64,000 bases of DNA, taken from the NCBI GenBank assembly GCA_963576725.1, contig OY755240.1, positions 58,094,633 to 58,158,632 of the forward strand. The letters are read 5' to 3'. The notes below the pieces were generated by a model. It did no database searches and was not told the origin of the DNA. It was given only the letters and a program-made list of their open reading frames with translations. This document shows, piece by piece, positions 1-64,000 of the stretch (its first letter is position 1; the number at the start of each line of letters is the position of its first letter). This stretch comes from Azorinus chamasolen (lineage: Eukaryota; Mollusca; Bivalvia; Cardiida; Solecurtidae). The position numbers were made by a program, and so were the translations under genes.

Positions 1-1015
1 TGCAATCCATTCTGCATACATTGGGCCATAGGACCATGCACATGTAGTTTTCCTATTCCTGAATATAAAGGAATATCGTCGTTTGAGTATTTCAACGTTA
101 TATTTTCATTTTTTAAACAAATAGAGTTCTATATACCGTTGGAAGCTTATTTCAAGAGCTATCTCCTAGTGCAAACAATATGTTAAATTGAGCTTTCTAT
201 TTGAAGTTATCGCCAGTAATACAAAGTTCTATCTCCATCGTAACGTTATATTGAGTCTTACAATGATCTATGTCCAATGAACCAGACAATGATTTTACAA
301 GAAAGGATTACCTACTGTTGCATGGCTGAATATTTGTCGTAGATAAGTTTCATTATAAGCTCTATCTAGTGAAAATTGAGCTAGAAATCTGATTTCCCCC
401 AGTCTATTGGTTCTGTTTTGGGGCAATCATGAAATAGTGTATTATTATAGGACTCCATGCTTTCTTAATATCAAATTAGATCTGACAAAGGTTTCTAAAT
501 TTCCATACAATCACTTTTTGAAAAGTTACCATTGACATAGCACGGTAACATGAGAACATATGCGGCAGTATCGTTTGCGAGAAATCAGATTTTATAACAA
601 AGCCATGACAAACGGTGCAGGAGGGTAGTTAACTCACTGAGTCTGCTCTCTTTTCAACAGGACTGTATTTATTCAACCATATCTAGTCGAGAAAAGATGC
701 AAGTGACGTCGTTTTAATTAGCCTACGTCGTGTAGTTGTGACTTGACATTGCACCAAACTAACACCAATGACATTGACTTTAGGATTGATTTATTAACAT
801 CCCTGTAACTTTTAATGACGGTTTCAATTTTCAAGTTAAGTCGAACCAGTCCATTTTCAAGTAGTAAGGGGTGTTAAAACAATATAATTATAACATGACA
901 AACGATACAGACCCTGGTCAGAGGGCTTCTTAGGGAGGCCTCTGATCAGTTTATGCACTGTTTGCACAAGGCAACCATATTCTTAACAGATACACCGTTT
1001 CTAAATAACGAGGAA

Positions 1016-1937
1016 TGGGAGACCGGGGCTAGTTGGTACATGTTTTACATTTTGTGCATTTTTTCATCTAATTTGGAAAACACAGAAAAACCAATGATAC
1101 AATTCTTAGAGTACTAAACTCGCTTTAGATAGAAACTTTTGAGAATTGTGTCTTAGATCGTTCTCAAGTTTTTGATTGGTAAAATTTGAGTATTTCAGAT
1201 TTGAGTATTCGTCTCAAATCTAACCACTCAAAAGCCAGAGAACGATATCAAAAATCAATTTAAAAGCTTTATAAATTTGGGACCAGGTGAATCGAAAACT
1301 TTGTTGTTACATTCAAAGTTACTGTTTAATTGGAAAAGTAGTAAAGTCAAGCAGGCAAAGCGACATGCAAGACGCAACCACCACCAAAACACCGAAAGAC
1401 AGCTTTCATTGCCAAGCAAGACTACATTCGTATTTGCAAACAGTTTGGACCCAGAGCAAACAACGCGTATCATGGCGACCGAACTGATTTGCAACCATAT
1501 CAGGGTTTCAAAATTAAGAGATGCAAAAAAAAACGTTTCACAAGTCAAAAATGCCAAAACATGTTTAACGTTTGTTTAAAAAGGAAAGCAAACTTAAACA
1601 TAACGCGAATATGGCAGTAATATACTGAGGCGGTTAAATACGTCGGTGTGGCATTGAAAGGGTAAAAAACGGTCACATATACGGTCAAGCACGTAGTTGA
1701 TCGTAGTTCAGTTGTGCGTAGTTAACCGTTAATTAGGATGAAGTAGGTTCGAGTAGGATCACGTTTAACTTACTACAAAATGATCAGGGTAAACTAGGGA
1801 GAAGTACGTGTAACTTTGGTAATCTACGGCCAAATAGGGCCAGCTACGATTAGCTAGTGTCTACTACGTTCATTCATTCATTAGCATGTGTGCTGTACCA
1901 TCTAGCCCCATGTATCAACTAGCCCTAGTCTCCCCGA
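1016..1937. mobile_element. Putative element bounded by inverted repeats
   Basis: tgggagaccggggctagttg (1,016) is repeated in inverted, imperfect form at 1,911-1,937 (caactagccctagtctcccc). Between them lie a CA-rich tail fragment (1,337) and a degenerate gtagtt/agtagg minisatellite (1,685-1,880). No transposase was seen. Confidence 0.45.
1337..1460 (-). repeat. CA-rich Penelope-like tail fragment
   Basis: The motif agtagtaaagtcaagcagg followed by gcaaccaccaccaaaacacc is shared with 8,668, 54,998 and 61,235, and in inverted form with 5,185 and 57,745. Confidence 0.6.
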
Positions 1938-2189
1938 CTTGTCGTTAGGGTTGAAGTGTTAAAAAGCATATTAACAGGGAACTAACCGTGTCACTTAATT
2001 GTTTCAGATGAGATGACCTTACTTCTTTTAATACCGGACAATGTATTAGTAGCAGTACTAAGGAAACTGCGTTTCCTTGAACTTCTGCATGCTATTAACA
2101 AAACATGTAAAAATTAACAACAATTATAGATTCTAAAAGTGTCCTTTGGGAGGACATCGATTTGACAGCCAGTTAGAGCTTAATGAATC

Positions 2190-2560
2190 TTCACTCGCAA
2201 TCATTTATCTCTTTTTGTGTTGCAATGTTTGCTTTCGGGGGAGAACCACCCTTCAGAATTTATAATCTTCACAACAGCAGGTGTTCAGTGCTTGTGTGGC
2301 GGTCGTAAAACATCGCCCCGAACTTCATTCTCAGTGTTGTTATACATTCTGATCCTTCGAGATCATGAATTTCAGTACGTATTGTACTGAAAATTGAATA
2401 ACGCTTAAGCCGGTGCTAGGGGGCGTGAGCAGTGTTGCACTTTCAATTACTGCTCATGAACAGACTCAATAAAACCGAGTATGCAATTTTCTCTTTTTGT
2501 GCTGCAATTTTTGCTTTCGGGGGATCACCACCATTCAGAATTGAACATAGTGAAGGGCTG
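2190..2560 (+). repeat. Dispersed ~290-bp monomer, about 1.3 copies
   Basis: The blocks gtgtggcggtcgtaaaacat, ccttcgagatcatgaattt, ggtgctagggggcgtgag, gcagtgttgcac and gaacagactcaataaaaccg recur in fixed order. The second partial copy starts at about 2,430. Confidence 0.75.
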
Positions 2561-3940
2561 AATCGATTCTTTATTCACGGGGCTGAGATCCACGTTCGGT
2601 TCCGAAAATTGACCTTCTGTTGACACAGAAACTTCCATAAAAAAACTGTACTGGTTAGATATTTAAGAAATTCCGGTGTCAACACTGTGGGAAACTAAAG
2701 TCCGATGTATCAGTAGTTTATAAGCCTTAAAAATCAAGCCCAATCCTTTAGAAACATCTTATTTAGTGCTTACTTTCATCTTGCTTTAAGCTGTCACCAT
2801 GAATAGACTTCTTTTATGACCATTATAAAGGAATTCTACTGTTGTCCATAAGACGTATCTTTACACTCGTATTAATATCGTTGTCAAAGGTGGCTTTTTG
2901 AAAGAGTTTTTTCTGAAATTAAACGTTTTTTTGTCTTCACACCGCGCTTGTAGGACATACTATTTGTATGTCTGCCAATGACATTTCAACCCTTTACCTT
3001 ATACGCGAGTTTTCTTATCACCTGATAGAAGCGAGATAACGCAACTTTGCTTATTCCCTGATAGAAGCGGGTATGCGCGGGTCTATCCATTACCGTGTAT
3101 AAGCGGGTTTGAGCGAGTCCAATATTTACCTTCTAATATCTCAATTTTCTAGTTAAATTTCTTTATCTGGATGTCTACACATTTAAAGTGTGTTAATATA
3201 TCTTCTAAAATCCCAAATCTAATAATAGTGTTACTACAGAAAATATTGCAAAAAAACGAGGCTGAAGTCGAGTGGTATATTCTTTTTATATGTTCGGTGA
3301 TCATCGTAAGACATGGGTATAATACTATTCGTCATTATTCGTAAAGTACGAACTTTGCCGATAAATGATCACACGAAAATTTTCCACTGTCGCCAAGGTC
3401 AAATTCTAAATATAAATATGTTAAATATAATTGACCAATGACTATTTGGAACTCCATAAATCACACGCGACTTGCCTTGGTGCTAAAATAACACATGGGG
3501 AACCCGTTGTCAACCTCAAAACACACCGGCGGAAATTGGGCAATAAAACTTTCGTAAGTATAATCCGATTGGAGGGTAGATAGCACTATCAATCAAATAA
3601 CTTAGCTAATCAACCAATTTAACCATTTAAACGAATCATGTCTGGGAATTCATTCATAAATGTCAAACAGTTAGGATCTCGTGTGGACCCCGATATTTTT
3701 TATCGAGATTTAAATTGTCTGAATTGATATAAAACGAATAATTCGTTCATAAGCGCCATTCAGTTTAGATCTGGATGAAATGACAAGCTACGTTGCCTCT
3801 CATCTATATCAAAATTAATTCAATAAATATACCATAATGCAAAAAAACTGAATTTGTGTAGACTCAGATCAGGAACTATTCTAAATATCGATTAATGCAT
3901 AATAAATGCAAATGAGACAGATATCAGGAAAAGTGGGTTG
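2560..3940. other. Non-coding, nothing recognised
   Basis: AT-rich sequence with paired ctgatagaagcg motifs (3,022 and 3,058). No exon-like frame with splice sites and no clear repeat family. Confidence 0.5.
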
Positions 3941-3951
3941 GTATATTGTAA

Positions 3952-4122
3952 ACAGTGTAGTCCCAGATCAGCAGCCGCTTTTCCCATGCGGCATCTGATC
4001 AGGATCTACACTGTTTGCTGGGCCATATGAATAAATAATGCATATATTCTGGTGATTTTCAAACAGTGTGAAGCAGATGCTGCGTGTGAGATGCAGCTGA
4101 TCTGAATCTACACTGTTTGAAA
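3952..4122. repeat. Two adjacent foldback (hairpin) elements with AAACAGTGTAG/CTACACTGTTT ends
   Basis: The first runs from aaacagtgtagtcccagatc to gatcaggatctacactgttt (about 3,952-4,018). The second runs from aaacagtgtgaagcagat to gatctgaatctacactgttt (about 4,061-4,121). Each can fold as a near-perfect stem. Diverged single arms (gatcagg/aggatctgctctgtttgc-type) recur at 888-960, 7,540-7,580, 13,720-13,970, 31,880, 32,840, 33,125, 53,660 and 62,510. Confidence 0.75.
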
Positions 4123-4289
4123 TGCGACGCATGCTCCATTTTCCTTGTGCCCGACTCAAATGCATTATAAAACGGAAAATGTTTCAAAGAACAATAAATA
4201 GCACAATTTATATGTGTCGGAATTTCATGATTTCATTTAGTTCATTGAACATGCAGACGAAATTTGTCTTCCGATTATTTTTTTTTCTG

Positions 4290-4620
4290 GTGGCGGCATT
4301 CGTTTTGGAGCCAGGTCCTAACCTGGACGGGTTCAATACTTTAGATCCAGACCAGGCACCGGAAAACTCAACATCTAATCTGGATTCAGATCAGACACAC
4401 AGTTACCCAGAATCTAATTTAGATAAATTTTGACCTAGGTCCGGTGCCAATGTTTGGATCTAGATCCAGATCAGACATCATACTCAACTTCTGATCTGGA
4501 TCTAACCTTAATGGCTAAAATGAGTCTCTCAGTGTCTGATATCAATCCAAGAGTGGATCCCGAACCGGCGCTGAGTTACTCGCTGTATGATCTGGGTCCG
4601 CGCTGAATGAATATAGGAAT
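4290..4620. repeat. Degenerate array of gatctggatc-type motifs
   Basis: Closely spaced variants of gatccagatcaga / tctgatctggatct occur throughout. The same core as the neighbouring foldbacks is present, as if an arm had been amplified in tandem. In one frame it reads repeated L-D-x-D-Q. Confidence 0.55.
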
Positions 4621-4999
4621 TATTTACTCAGCTCTAATCTGGATCAAGCCTGTTTGGAAATGATATTTTATTTTGAATAGCAGGCGATAGGTTACTGATC
4701 CGAACATATTTAGCTGAGATTTTAAGGTCAATTATAATAAAGTTCTGAAAATATATTGACTTGCCTCGGTTTATCCCCGTGTATTGTGCTTATACATACT
4801 TTAAATTGCATGAAAAATACACCATCAAAAAGAGAATTTAATTCCCTAAAAACTTTTTATTTACACTATAATGATAATGGTAAACATAAATGCAGTTATA
4901 TGGTATTGAAAAGGACAGGTGTCAGATTCAAACTAATTTTCCAACTGTATTGGTGAGAGTGTGTTACGCTTACTACATGGATATTGGTTATTGATTATC

Positions 5000-5185
5000 G
5001 GATAAGGCTTTGTCCCTGGTTCTTGTGTGTCTTTTGGTGTTTTCTGTGTTCATTTCGTGTGTGTGTGTGTGCGTGTGCGTTTGGGTGTGTGGTTGTGTGT
5101 GTGTGTCATGCTGTCTATCGGTGTTTTGGTGGTGGTTGCGTCTTGCATGTGGCTTTGCCTGCTTGACTTTACTACTTTTCCAATT
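5000..5185 (+). repeat. GT-rich Penelope-like tail fragment
   Basis: It contains tgtccctggttcttgtgtgt, a GT-rich tract, and ggtgttttggtggtggttgc ... gcttgactttactacttttc. It is the plus-strand mirror of the CA-rich tails. Confidence 0.65.
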
Positions 5186-5479
5186 ATCTATATCGGTGTA
5201 TGATAAGGGTTTGCAGGTTTGGCTATTGGGTAAAGGGTTAAAGGTGAATTATGTGAATTTTTAACATTGACCATAAGTTTGGTATATGTGGCATAGAAAA
5301 GTGTTAATTGAAATACATGTAGTGTCATATAATGCTGTACGATTAGATTGATAGAATTGATTGATAGAATTGTTACTCAAATTATACCCATTCAGACCTT
5401 GTTGATCGTACATTTTGATACACCGTGGTAAAGTTTCAATTTGAACAAGTTTACGTAATAAAGGTTACTAAAAGAGGTT

Positions 5480-5650
5480 TGTTGTAATGGTCTATCTCCA
5501 GCTTTGGTAAAGAAAACACTTTTTTCCAAGACTGAAACATGTTCTATGTCCATAGAGTGGACATGGAACATTGTAATATTTAATGCAGTTGTCTATTACA
5601 ATTCTAATAATGTTCTATGTCCAGGGAATGGACATATGACATTGTTATAA
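5480..5650. repeat. Two short inverted repeats around tgttctatgtcc
   Basis: tgttctatgtccatagagtg gacatggaaca (5,541 onward) and tgttctatgtccaggg aatggacata (5,613 onward) each form a hairpin. Single arms (gttctatctcc, atgatctatgtccaa) also occur at 120-400. This is probably a foldback family. Confidence 0.5.
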
Positions 5651-6099
5651 TCAGTGAAAGAGAAGGTAGATTTTGTAAAATGATCTATCTCAAACCGACA
5701 GTAAATTATATCTCAAAAACCATGCTTACAATCCACATAAAACTTGAATTAAAACATATTGCCTTCCTTATGCATCAGGTAAAGTTAAAATAAGTTTTAA
5801 AATCCATGAAAATCTTGTTGTTCAGTGGGTCAAAAACTTTAAAGTCGATTTTCTTAAAACAACCCTAATGTGAGACAAAACGTTGTAAGACTCTTTTCCA
5901 GAATGTTTTTCAAATTACTTGAATAATGATAATTAAAGAGTTTGGTTTGTTTGTTTGTTTCTACTGTTGTTTTATGTGGCTGTTAACCAATCCACCAACC
6001 TTCTGCATCCCAGATAAATGTGATCATGACTTCATTCCTACCGGGTTTCGAACCTTATTGGAGAGTGGTGCCAGCAAAAGTTACAGCTGGGTAATAGTT

Positions 6100-6430
6100 A
6101 GTTGGCAAAACATTGGCTCGATGATAATACACATTTGCAAATGTTGGCCCAACATTAGTCCAATGGTTAGTGAATATTCGGACGATGCTGGCCAAACGGT
6201 GTGTCAACAGTTGATCCAATGGTTGGCATACTGTTGGCCAAACATTGGCTCGACGATAATACAAATTTGCCAATATTGGCCCAACATTGGTCAAACGATA
6301 AGTAATATTTGGGTGATGTTGGCCCAATGATGCGCAACCAATCCGCAATAAACAAGACTACATTGGGCCAACGTCATTTACCAACATTGGCCCAACGAAG
6401 TGAACATTGTTGGGCCAACGTTGAGCCAAT
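6100..6430. repeat. Degenerate tandem repeat with TTGGCCCAA palindromes
   Basis: Motifs such as atgttggcccaacattag, ttggccaaacattggctcga and cattgggccaacgtca recur. acattggctcga occurs at 6,109 and about 6,243, a spacing of about 134 bp. All three frames on each strand stay fairly open because the motif lacks stops, so the overlapping ORFs here are not genes. Confidence 0.7.
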
Positions 6431-6964
6431 ATAGGCGTGTTATCTGGAATATTGCATGAGCAGTTTTATTACATTTCGAACCAAACAACCCTTGTGAACA
6501 GACCTAAAATACCCAGATGAATGTTTATATAAGTCTTATAATTATGCTGTCTACATTTGTTTAATAGTTGAACAGCATTTATTTGTTTATGCTTCCGTGT
6601 CTTTTATGTCATTTTGTTTATATATAGCAGCATCATGAACAAATAGCCAATACCATTGCATGCAAATTATCGCTATGTAGTATTATCACCTGTTCAGTGA
6701 ATAATAATTCTGCTGAAAGGATTGAAAGCGACTAGTCTGAGCTGCAATTATCCATCAACTATTTTCTTATAGAACCAATTACCGCCAAATTGAGCAGAAA
6801 CAATTACATGCGTGTTATTAAACGTTATTTGAATTAACTGCAATAACAGTGTTCTTAAAGGCACTTTTCCATGCGTAGTTAGAAACATGAAAACATATCT
6901 AGAATGATTTAAAATGGGAACCGTTATGTCGACTTTGAAAAAAATGTTACAATTTATTTCATAC

Positions 6965-61111
<54,147 letters not shown>

Positions 61112-61234
61112 CTGGAAAATGGAAGAAAAGTGTAGAGTACATGATAAAACATTATTCTAATTATTAATATGAAACATGCTTCGGTACGAAATAAATGTCA
61201 GAGGAATGATTTATGGGAATGAGTGCAATAAAAA

Positions 61235-61401
61235 CGTAGTAAGATCAAGCAGGAAAAGCAACACAAGACGCAACTACCACTAAAATATCGATAGAAAGTA
61301 CGTCACACACGCACGCACGAATGCACACACACACACACGCACACGCACACTCACACGCACACGCACACGCACACGCACACACACACACACACACCCACAT
61401 T

Positions 61402-61487
<86 letters not shown>

Positions 61488-61590
61488 CACACAAACCCAC
61501 GCACCGACAGGATATGAACACTTAAAACATCAACAAACGCACAAGTACAAATTATACACATTTCAAATATCAATAAAGCACAATAGGCTA
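61235..61590 (-). repeat. CA-rich tail with expanded (CA)n microsatellite
   Basis: cgtagtaagatcaagcagg, then gcaactaccactaaaatatc, then (CACG)n/(AC)n at 61,318-61,500, then aaacatcaacaaacgcacaa. The architecture is the same as 8,668-9,050. Confidence 0.8.
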
Positions 61591-61857
61591 TCAATACTTT
61601 GACAGATTCGGACCCCTGATGACATCGCGTGTTTACGGTTTACATCCACCTTATTTGTATTAAGTGAAGGTACCTTAAGAATTCTAGAGGGGGGGGGTAA
61701 ATTTGTAAATTACGAAAAAAGGTAATAAATAAGGTCAAAGGTCAACGTGTGCAGTTTTTTGTTTCATCAACGCTTTGATTCAATTTTAGTATGCAGTTTT
61801 TTGTTTTTTAAAAATGAACGTTTTGGCTTGGAATCAGTTAACAAATGTTTGCGAAAA

Positions 61858-62204
61858 CTATGATAATATATCTACATCAGGATCTTTTGAAATATTTCCA
61901 GTCTGGTACGTATTATCATTTAAGCCTAAAGGAAACGGTGTTTGCAAATTCTTAATATAACGTAATTCAGATGTAAATCTAACTGTCGATTTAAAATTGC
62001 TAGTAGCATCTTTATCATATACAAAATTCTCTACGAATTTGGACTTATAAATCGTTAAAAGAAAGGCCAGTCTGACTAAAATGATGGTATAAAAATTAAA
62101 TTATTTTAATATTTCGAAATTGATATGTGTGCTCCCTTAATCGAGTCTTCAAAACACGCCCTGTTTGACAAACGTACTGTATACCGCACCTAGGGGCGTT
62201 TCAA
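61858..62204 (-). pseudogene. GIY-YIG endonuclease relic of a Penelope-like element
   Basis: Minus-strand fragments read YVCQTGRVLKTRLREH (frame-broken, about 62,190-62,130), then ENFVYDKDATSNFKS, VRFTSELRYIKNLQTPFPL and GNISKDPDVDI. The Y-V-x-Q-T-G-R-x-L-x-x-R-x-x-E-H block is the GIY-YIG nuclease core and the L-Q-T-P-F-P-L-G-x-N-D-N block is a conserved follow-on. Stops lie in between. Confidence 0.6.
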
Positions 62205-62639
62205 GTTAAAATATAGATAATTGTAGTAGTAGTACCATAAACGTCTGAATTTATCTTAACACATTAATGTTCTGTCATTAATTGATTTTATAGTAGAATT
62301 ACAAGGAATGTCACTGCAACATATGCACCTCTTCGTTTCTCACGTTTGAATTATCGGATACACTCTAAATTGGCGGATTAGACCTTAACTAGAATGTAGG
62401 TCGACCTTAATGTGCACCGGGTTTACAACCACAAAAGCAAAAGCTAAAAGTTCGTGTCCTTTGTTAAGTTGCCTAAAATTCATTTCCATATTTTATATCA
62501 TACAGAGGGCTGCTTGGGGAGTCATGCGATCAGGGTCAACACTGTTTGTCATATTGCTAAATATAATGTCTTTTATATAAACTCAATAGATAAACCCTCG
62601 CAGGTTATTCAACTCTACAAGTTCAGTGTTGACAATGTT

Positions 62640-62870
62640 TTTAAAGCAGTTTATATCACCAGTGGGGGTTTTGCCACTGACAGTTCCAAGGCGGTACTAT
62701 TTTTGCCACCCTTATGTTTGTTTTGCGCCTATTTCTAAAATTTGTACGTTTGTTGGCGTTTGCGATTTGTGTCTCTCTTATGTATGTGTGTGCCCGCGTG
62801 TGTGCGTGTGTCTCTGTTTCTGTGTCTCTCACTGTGTGTTCGTGCGGTTGTATACGTAAGAAACATAACT
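62640..62870 (+). repeat. Penelope-like tail relic, GT-rich
   Basis: gggttttgccactgacagtt and ccaaggcggtac (about 62,665-62,700) are followed by T/G-rich sequence with GTGT tracts up to 62,850. It has the same order as other plus-oriented tails. Confidence 0.55.
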
Positions 62871-64000
62871 CGTTCAAGTTATAGCTTGTGACTATTGCAG
62901 CATATACTGTTATACCGTGTTGAGGGATATTTTACTTCCACCATGAAGTGTCCGTAACACATGGTGTTACCTTGGTTATTGGGGGGGGCGACGTTATAGG
63001 GATATACATATATGTGTACACAGGCCAACAGATAAATGAGCGTACTCAAATACATGTACTAAAATCATCATTTCTCTACCTAACCCTATGCTGTCGTCAC
63101 TCTTTAGAATCGTCTCTTCAAGATTACAGGAGTTATTTTGTAAAATGTTTGAATTGCGGTCTCTGTGTATATGTCTTAATTATTCTGAGGTTGCATTAAT
63201 GTTTGTTGTTTTCGTAGAAACGATTGTTAAGTGTTTAGATAAGACTCAACAGCTCATCATATTTATCAGTAAATGATTATATATTATTGTTTAGATATTG
63301 GACGAAACCATCATTGAGTTGCAAATAACTCGAATCCAAATTAAACATGACGTAACTTTGTGCCACATTAGGATCAAAACTGTTTCTGTGGTTATGATTT
63401 AAGAATGATTATTAAAGATCTACTAACATTTAAATTCGGAAGCCGACGACATCAAATTGAAAACAGAGGGTTTAAACAATGTTTGCAGGTACTCAACCTC
63501 ACACTTATCCCACCTACCCAACAGGTAAAACCTCTGGGAAACTCCAAAATATGAGTGACGATGTCAATACTAAATAATTTCCAAATAAATTGAAATGGTT
63601 AACAAGTCGCCTCATCATTTAAACGACGTTTTTAAGTGACGGGAAAAGTACACGAACACCTGGCACAGATATTGTAGTATGAATCAGAAGAAAATACAAA
63701 TATAACCGGTTAAAGCCCATTTTACGTTTGGCAAAGTATTACATATGTGTGTTCAACAATATGTCGAAGTTTGTAAAAAATGGAAAATCAATATCTCGAT
63801 GAAAGATGGCATGCATGTTTACGGTCAGTTTCCCTTCGCCCTTTACTCAATCTAGAAACCTCATTAGTTTAATCGCTCTACTGTAATGAATAACAACATT
63901 TTAATTATGAAATTGGATCTGTTTTGTTATTCTATCCCTAGCAAAACATAACATATATTTCATTGAAATATGCAGATTATTAGCTTATAATATATGTAGT
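62870..64000. other. Upstream side of the host gene, nothing recognised
   Basis: A first exon with signal peptide for the minus-strand gene was sought here and not found. There is a G-run at 62,980 and no repeat family recognised. Confidence 0.45.

Noticed and set aside
4984..5264. 60- and 84-codon plus-strand ORFs
   Set aside because: They lie in the GT-rich retroelement tail; the same reading recurs at 57,502-57,766.
6055..6355. Overlapping ORFs of up to 134 codons on both strands
   Set aside because: The TTGGCCCAA repeat lacks stop codons in several frames, so openness is expected.
61245..61602. Cys-Val / Thr-His rich ORFs
   Set aside because: Translation of an expanded (CA)n tract inside a retroelement tail.

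Overview
The window is AT-rich, intron- and repeat-dominated eukaryotic DNA, most likely from a bivalve mollusc. This is inferred from the host gene family and from several repeat types that I associate with bivalve genomes: pearl-like elements with a tandem-repeat core, GATCAGGATC hairpin repeats, CA/GT-tailed retroelements and tRNA-headed SINEs. The species cannot be named from the sequence alone. There are no prokaryotic operons, CRISPR arrays or rRNA genes.

One host protein-coding gene is clear. It runs on the minus strand across almost the whole window (about 61,111 down to 6,965) and is a von Willebrand factor D and EGF domain (VWDE)-like secreted or cell-surface protein. I reconstruct fifteen coding exons by splice signals, compatible phases and family motifs: 60,908-61,111; 54,526-54,690; 41,760-42,022; 34,727-34,816; 34,205-34,558; 31,623-31,708; 23,630-23,681 (a tandemly duplicated candidate, second copy at 23,320-23,371); 22,864-23,046; 22,208-22,461; 21,176-21,455; 17,898-18,047; 14,981-15,161; 10,451-10,641; 7,768-8,001; 6,965-7,088. 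Together they give about 937 codons. The first exon starts and the last exon ends in phase 1, so both ends of the gene are missing or unrecognised here.

Nearly everything else is introns packed with mobile-element relics, often nested. 44,108-53,140 is a degraded LTR retrotransposon whose domains run gag, zinc knuckle, protease, INTEGRASE, reverse transcriptase, RNase H. That is the Gmr1-like order, not the usual Ty3/gypsy order. Its 5' LTR carries a roughly 1.55 kb element with a 163-bp tandem core. Penelope-like reverse-transcriptase relics with a stereotyped 3' tail occur at 19,478-20,465, 25,640-26,235, 36,330-38,040 and 55,720-58,560, with many tail-only copies and a separate GIY-YIG relic at 61,858-62,204. 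A LINE relic (59,036-60,415) is split by one of those tails. A Tc1/mariner transposase fragment lies at 38,095-38,340. A roughly 1.3 kb tandem-core element (27,342-28,647) is nested in a Penelope-like tail.

Other intronic content includes a dispersed and tandem roughly 290-bp monomer, foldback hairpins, CA/GT, CAGA and GAT microsatellites, a GGGGTCAT/TACTATA degenerate satellite (15.8-17.4 kb), a 360-bp tandem duplication (10.99-11.72 kb) and a diverged tandem array (38.35-40.43 kb).
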